From: JALRAP01 sp046340555
GTDB lineage: Bacteria; Bacteroidota; Bacteroidia; AKYH767-A; OLB10
Direction of reading: 5' to 3'
DNA length: 8,653 nt
Assembly: GCA_046340555.1 (NCBI GenBank)
Contig: JBKDSL010000228.1
Coordinates: forward strand, 1-8,653
Shown in pieces: positions 5,785 to 8,653 of the stretch (position 1 is the first letter of the stretch; every line of letters begins with the position of its first letter). The notes below the pieces were generated by a model. It made no database searches. It saw nothing but the letters and a program-made list of their open reading frames with translations, and was not told where the DNA came from. Made by a program: the position numbers and the translations under genes.

Positions 5785-7032
5785 ATGGCCATACTAAAAC
5801 CTTTCAAAGGAATACGCCCCATTGCATCCGCTGTTGCACGCATTGCCAGCAAGCCTTATGATGTGTTGAATGAAAAGGAGGCGCGTTCAGAGTGCGCTGG
5901 CAACAATGATTCGTTTTACCACGTCATCAAGCCTGAAATCGATTTTCCGGATGATTTCGACCATTATGCTCCCGAAATTTATAAAAAGGGAAAATCCAAT
6001 TTCGATAGGATGGTGCAGGATGGATTATTGAAACCGGATGGAAAGGAATGTTATTATATATACCGCCAGGTTATGAATGGCCGTAGCCAGGATGGCATCG
6101 TAGGTTGTGCGCATATCGATGATTACTTCAACAATGTGATCAAGAAGCATGAACTTACTCGACCAGACAAGGAAGAGGATCGCAAAAATCACATCCGCTA
6201 CAGTCATTTGAATTATGAGCCTGTTTTCTTCGCATATCCAAAGGTTTCTCGTTTGGATGAGATTGTTTCGGGCATAACCTCCGGTAATTCGGTTTATGAC
6301 TTCACAGCCGATGATGGTATCAGACACGTGTTGTGGGTGGTTGATAACGACCAGGCTATATCAGCCATCACAGAGGAGTTTTCCAAAATCCCTGCCACTT
6401 ACGTAGCCGACGGGCATCACCGCACAGCTGCAGCCGCCTTGGTAGGTAGAGAGCTTCGCGATGCCAATCCGAATCATCGCGGCGACGAGGAATATAATTA
6501 TTTCTTGGCTGTTCACTTTCCCGACGACCAGCTTGCCATCATGGATTACAATCGCGTGGTAAAGGATTTGAATGGCATGTCGGATGAGCAATTCATTGAG
6601 GCTTTGTCCAAATCGTTTGATGTGGTTGAAAAAGGAACGGATGCCTATCGTCCAAATGCCTTGCATAATTTCTCGATGTACTTGTCGGGCAAATGGTATT
6701 CATTGAACGCCAAGAACGGTACTTACAATGACTCTGATCCAATTGGAGTTTTGGACGTCACCATACTTTCGGATCAGATTCTTGATCCGCTTTTGAACAT
6801 CAAGGACCTTAGAACCGACAAACGCGTCGAATTCGTTGGAGGATTGCGTGGGTTAGGTGAGTTGGAAAAGCGGGTGAACACCGGCGAAATGCGTGCGGCA
6901 TTTGCATTGTATCCAGTTACGATGAAACAGTTGATTGACATTGCCGACTCAGGCAACATCATGCCACCTAAAACCACTTGGTTTGAGCCTAAGTTGCGCA
7001 GCGGATTGGTGATACATGATTTGAAGGACTGA
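5785..7032 (+). CDS. DUF1015 family protein, serine-locus neighbour
   Basis: This 415-residue soluble protein matches the DUF1015 family (about 400 residues) over its full length. There is no signal peptide or membrane segment. Landmarks are FKGIRP (7-12), SKPYDV (22-27), the charged KKHELTRPDKEEDR (120-133), ATYVADGHHRTAAAA (204-218), VEFVGGLRG (348-356) and the C-terminal MPPKTTWFEPKL...SGLVIH block (393-411). The conserved FKGIRP near the N-terminus supports the ATG at 5785; no clear Shine-Dalgarno sequence precedes it. The biochemical function is not established to my knowledge. DUF1015 genes commonly sit beside serA and serC, which points to serine or phosphoserine metabolism. The ADGHHR motif recalls the G-x-H-R type motif of ParB, sulfiredoxin and free-serine kinases, so a nucleotide-dependent phosphotransfer role is a hypothesis. 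The gene is separated from serA by a 231-bp repeat-bearing gap, so co-transcription is uncertain. Its stop lies 5 bp from the stop of the opposing gene. Confidence 0.9.
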   Translation: MAILKPFKGIRPIASAVARIASKPYDVLNEKEARSECAGNNDSFYHVIKPEIDFPDDFDHYAPEIYKKGKSNFDRMVQDGLLKPDGKECYYIYRQVMNGRSQDGIVGCAHIDDYFNNVIKKHELTRPDKEEDRKNHIRYSHLNYEPVFFAYPKVSRLDEIVSGITSGNSVYDFTADDGIRHVLWVVDNDQAISAITEEFSKIPATYVADGHHRTAAAALVGRELRDANPNHRGDEEYNYFLAVHFPDDQLAIMDYNRVVKDLNGMSDEQFIEALSKSFDVVEKGTDAYRPNALHNFSMYLSGKWYSLNAKNGTYNDSDPIGVLDVTILSDQILDPLLNIKDLRTDKRVEFVGGLRGLGELEKRVNTGEMRAAFALYPVTMKQLIDIADSGNIMPPKTTWFEPKLRSGLVIHDLKD

Positions 7033-7037
7033 TAGGG

Positions 7038-8498
7038 CTATTGCTGGTCGGTTCTGCTGTACAGTAACAACAGCGTGTTTTCATCTATGATAACACTTTT
7101 CTCGAGCCGGTGGGTTTTGAGGAAACGTTTTTCATCGATATTGTTTTTTTCGAATGAAAGTGTTTCCGTTTGGTTAAGCTTCCTATTTAAAACGATAGTG
7201 GTTTTGCCCGAATAGGCGTTTTCTGGTGACAGTAGGTTTGGTTGTAGTCCATACATTTTACTGTAGGTCCTAACGCTAGCCTCCATAGGGAATTGGGTTA
7301 ATATGGTATCCCCGTTTTTCATTTCCTTTTTCAGGATCGTGAAAAGCTTCATATGGTTCTTTACAGGTGTTACGTCATATTGGTCACGTGCAATGGTGGG
7401 TTTGAAGTGGGTGATTAAAGTGGCAGCAATCAAAACGAGGGCAATTGTTAAGCCATTGAGTTTTGAATCGAAAGCGGATTTTTCTAAAGCTTTGAAAATG
7501 TTCTTTGATATTAAAATATAAACCAAGGGTAGTAATATGGAGATGGATCTCAGCGGTGGTGGCTGGATGGGGAGTATCCAACAGGCCATTGCAAAAATGA
7601 AAAACGAGGCAAGTGCAATTCGAGAAGTTTGTTCCTTGATCGACCCCCAAATGAAACCAGCTCCAAGCACAATCATCAAAAAAAATGGCATTCCAGCTAT
7701 GGTGTATTGAAAGGACCCTTCAATGAAATGGAGCATTTCTTTTACTTTTTCCAAATTCGGCAGTGTTGTTGATACAATGGAATCTGAATTGAATTCTTTT
7801 GTGAAAAGTACTGCAGGCAAATAAAACAGTGCGGATATAAGGAGTGTGCAAACCAATGAATTCACCTGTTGCTTTGCAAGGAATGTTACGGCTTTTCGGT
7901 TTTTGATATAAATATAAAAATGTATGACTGCGATTCCCAATAAGGCCACGGGTGAAATCATACATGCCGCCGATTGGAGCATTACGAGAATAATAAAATG
8001 TTTTTTTGATACTCCATTTACCATACGGTGAAGCGAATACCAAATCAGGGTAACGCAACAAGCCATCATGCTATATCCTCTTCCATTGGTTGAGTAAATC
8101 ACCATAGTGGAAGATATTGCTATAAGGAAGGATGCCATCGCGGCGGTTGGTAATCCGTATGTCTTGCGAGAGATAAGAAAGGTGATCACAACCAGTATCA
8201 AACCTCCAAACAATGCGGGAAGTCTCAATGAAAAATGAGATAAGCCAAGAATGTCAACGGAGAATTTCATGGCAATGGTATGTAAAATGTGGTTGTTGGG
8301 ATAGTCGTATAGGAAAACCGGATCAGGCCAAGGATTGGATGCGTAATGGATGTAGGAAAACGCCTCGTCATAACACAATGGCGCATCCAGTTGGGGCATT
8401 CTATAAACCAATGCAAAAGCCATAGTTGCCATCAATAATATGCCGGCAACCTTGTTTTGATAGAGTGCTTGGGAAATTGAATTTGTTATTTTACTCAA
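7038..8498 (-). CDS. GT-C glycosyltransferase, family 39/PMT_2-like integral membrane protein
   Basis: This 486-residue inner-membrane protein has roughly eleven or twelve hydrophobic segments between residues 18 and 363 and a soluble C-terminal domain of about 115 residues (371-486). Such enzymes move a sugar from a polyprenyl-phosphate carrier to protein, lipid A or a cell-surface glycan on the periplasmic side. The first outer loop has the catalytic-type acidic pair D44-E45 (CYDEAFSYIHYAS), followed by YPNNHILHT (66-74), which takes the place of the HPPL motif in this family. LRLPALFGG (91-99), STNGRGYSM (136-144) and PPPLRSISILLPL (313-325) are further family-like blocks. The start is probably TTG at 8496-8498, because no ATG occurs before residue 23, inside the first membrane helix. 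It overlaps the stop of the upstream gene by 8 bp, so translational coupling is likely. Donor and acceptor are not predictable. Confidence 0.82.
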   Translation of the reverse strand: MSKITNSISQALYQNKVAGILLMATMAFALVYRMPQLDAPLCYDEAFSYIHYASNPWPDPVFLYDYPNNHILHTIAMKFSVDILGLSHFSLRLPALFGGLILVVITFLISRKTYGLPTAAMASFLIAISSTMVIYSTNGRGYSMMACCVTLIWYSLHRMVNGVSKKHFIILVMLQSAACMISPVALLGIAVIHFYIYIKNRKAVTFLAKQQVNSLVCTLLISALFYLPAVLFTKEFNSDSIVSTTLPNLEKVKEMLHFIEGSFQYTIAGMPFFLMIVLGAGFIWGSIKEQTSRIALASFFIFAMACWILPIQPPPLRSISILLPLVYILISKNIFKALEKSAFDSKLNGLTIALVLIAATLITHFKPTIARDQYDVTPVKNHMKLFTILKKEMKNGDTILTQFPMEASVRTYSKMYGLQPNLLSPENAYSGKTTIVLNRKLNQTETLSFEKNNIDEKRFLKTHRLEKSVIIDENTLLLLYSRTDQQ

Positions 8499-8653
8499 GC
8501 TTTTTGATTATAGGTATCCATACTTCTTCCATGGCATTCGGATCATCTGCCTTATAGCCTTCTGGCATTATTTCAAAATGTGGTCGTTGGTCTATGTTGA
8601 ATTCTGAGTTTGGAATCCATTCATTGAAAATGTGGTGGAATGTTTTGAATGCC
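8491..8653 (-). CDS. GyrI-like / AraC effector-binding domain protein, C-terminal fragment
   Basis: The frame enters from the right edge of the window and ends at a TAA at 8493-8491, giving 53 residues. The visible part has EWIPNSEF (11-18), QRPHFEIMP (22-30) and EEVWIPI (42-48), the signature of the last strands of GyrI-like small-molecule binding domains. These occur alone or at the C-terminus of AraC- or MerR-type regulators, where they bind ligands. The N-terminal part lies outside the window, so it is unknown whether a DNA-binding domain is present. The end overlaps the start of the glycosyltransferase gene by 8 bp, so the two probably share a transcript. Confidence 0.72.
   Translation of the reverse strand, partial: AFKTFHHIFNEWIPNSEFNIDQRPHFEIMPEGYKADDPNAMEEVWIPIIKKLE

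Noticed and set aside
7303..7521. Plus-strand open frame opposite the glycosyltransferase gene
   Set aside because: It is antisense to a gene with clear membrane topology and family motifs and shows no independent coding signal.
8213..8425. Plus-strand open frame near the right end
   Set aside because: It is the reverse of the first helices of the glycosyltransferase; its composition is implausible for a protein and no motif is seen.

Overview
The window looks like a chromosomal segment from a member of the Bacteroidota of moderate GC content. The evidence is two secreted proteins with SprB-type repeats and type IX secretion (T9SS) C-terminal sorting domains, a promoter -7 box of the Bacteroidota type (TACTTTTG), little sign of Shine-Dalgarno sequences, and a serA plus DUF1015 pair of the kind I know from this phylum. 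I cannot name genus or species.

Layout, left to right. Bases 1-309 (+) are the 3' end of an S1-domain gene, probably ribosomal protein S1. Bases 356-2512 and 2654-4534 (+) are two tandem genes for large secreted modular adhesin-like proteins. They share signal peptide, Cys-bearing SprB-like modules and an SdrD-B-like calcium-binding module. They then diverge: the first has a second SprB copy and two Ig-like domains, the second a DUF11/DUF7619-type region. Both end in a T9SS type A sorting domain. Bases 4588-5553 (+) encode a short phosphoglycerate dehydrogenase (SerA type), preceded by a small hairpin overlapping a good -7 box. The 231-bp gap at 5554-5784 holds a 6/7-bp tandem repeat array (CAGT core) and two 27-bp hairpin repeats. 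Bases 5785-7032 (+) encode a DUF1015 protein with an ADGHHR motif. On the minus strand, 7038-8498 is a polytopic GT-C (family 39/PMT_2-like) glycosyltransferase, and 8491-8653 is the 3' end of a GyrI-like effector-binding protein whose stop overlaps the glycosyltransferase start by 8 bp.

How they fit together. The two T9SS cargo proteins are probably surface-exposed or secreted and may arise from tandem duplication with domain exchange. SerA catalyses the first step of the phosphorylated serine pathway. The DUF1015 protein, a usual neighbour of serA/serC, is the best candidate here for an incompletely described function; its histidine-rich ADGHHR motif resembles motifs of the ParB/Srx/serine-kinase superfamily, which is inference. 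The minus-strand pair converges on the DUF1015 gene with only 5 bp between stop codons.

I see no CRISPR array, tRNA, rRNA, transposase, phage gene or recognisable defence system. The least explained items are the DUF1015 gene in serine context, the modular surface pair, and the repeat island between serA and the DUF1015 gene.
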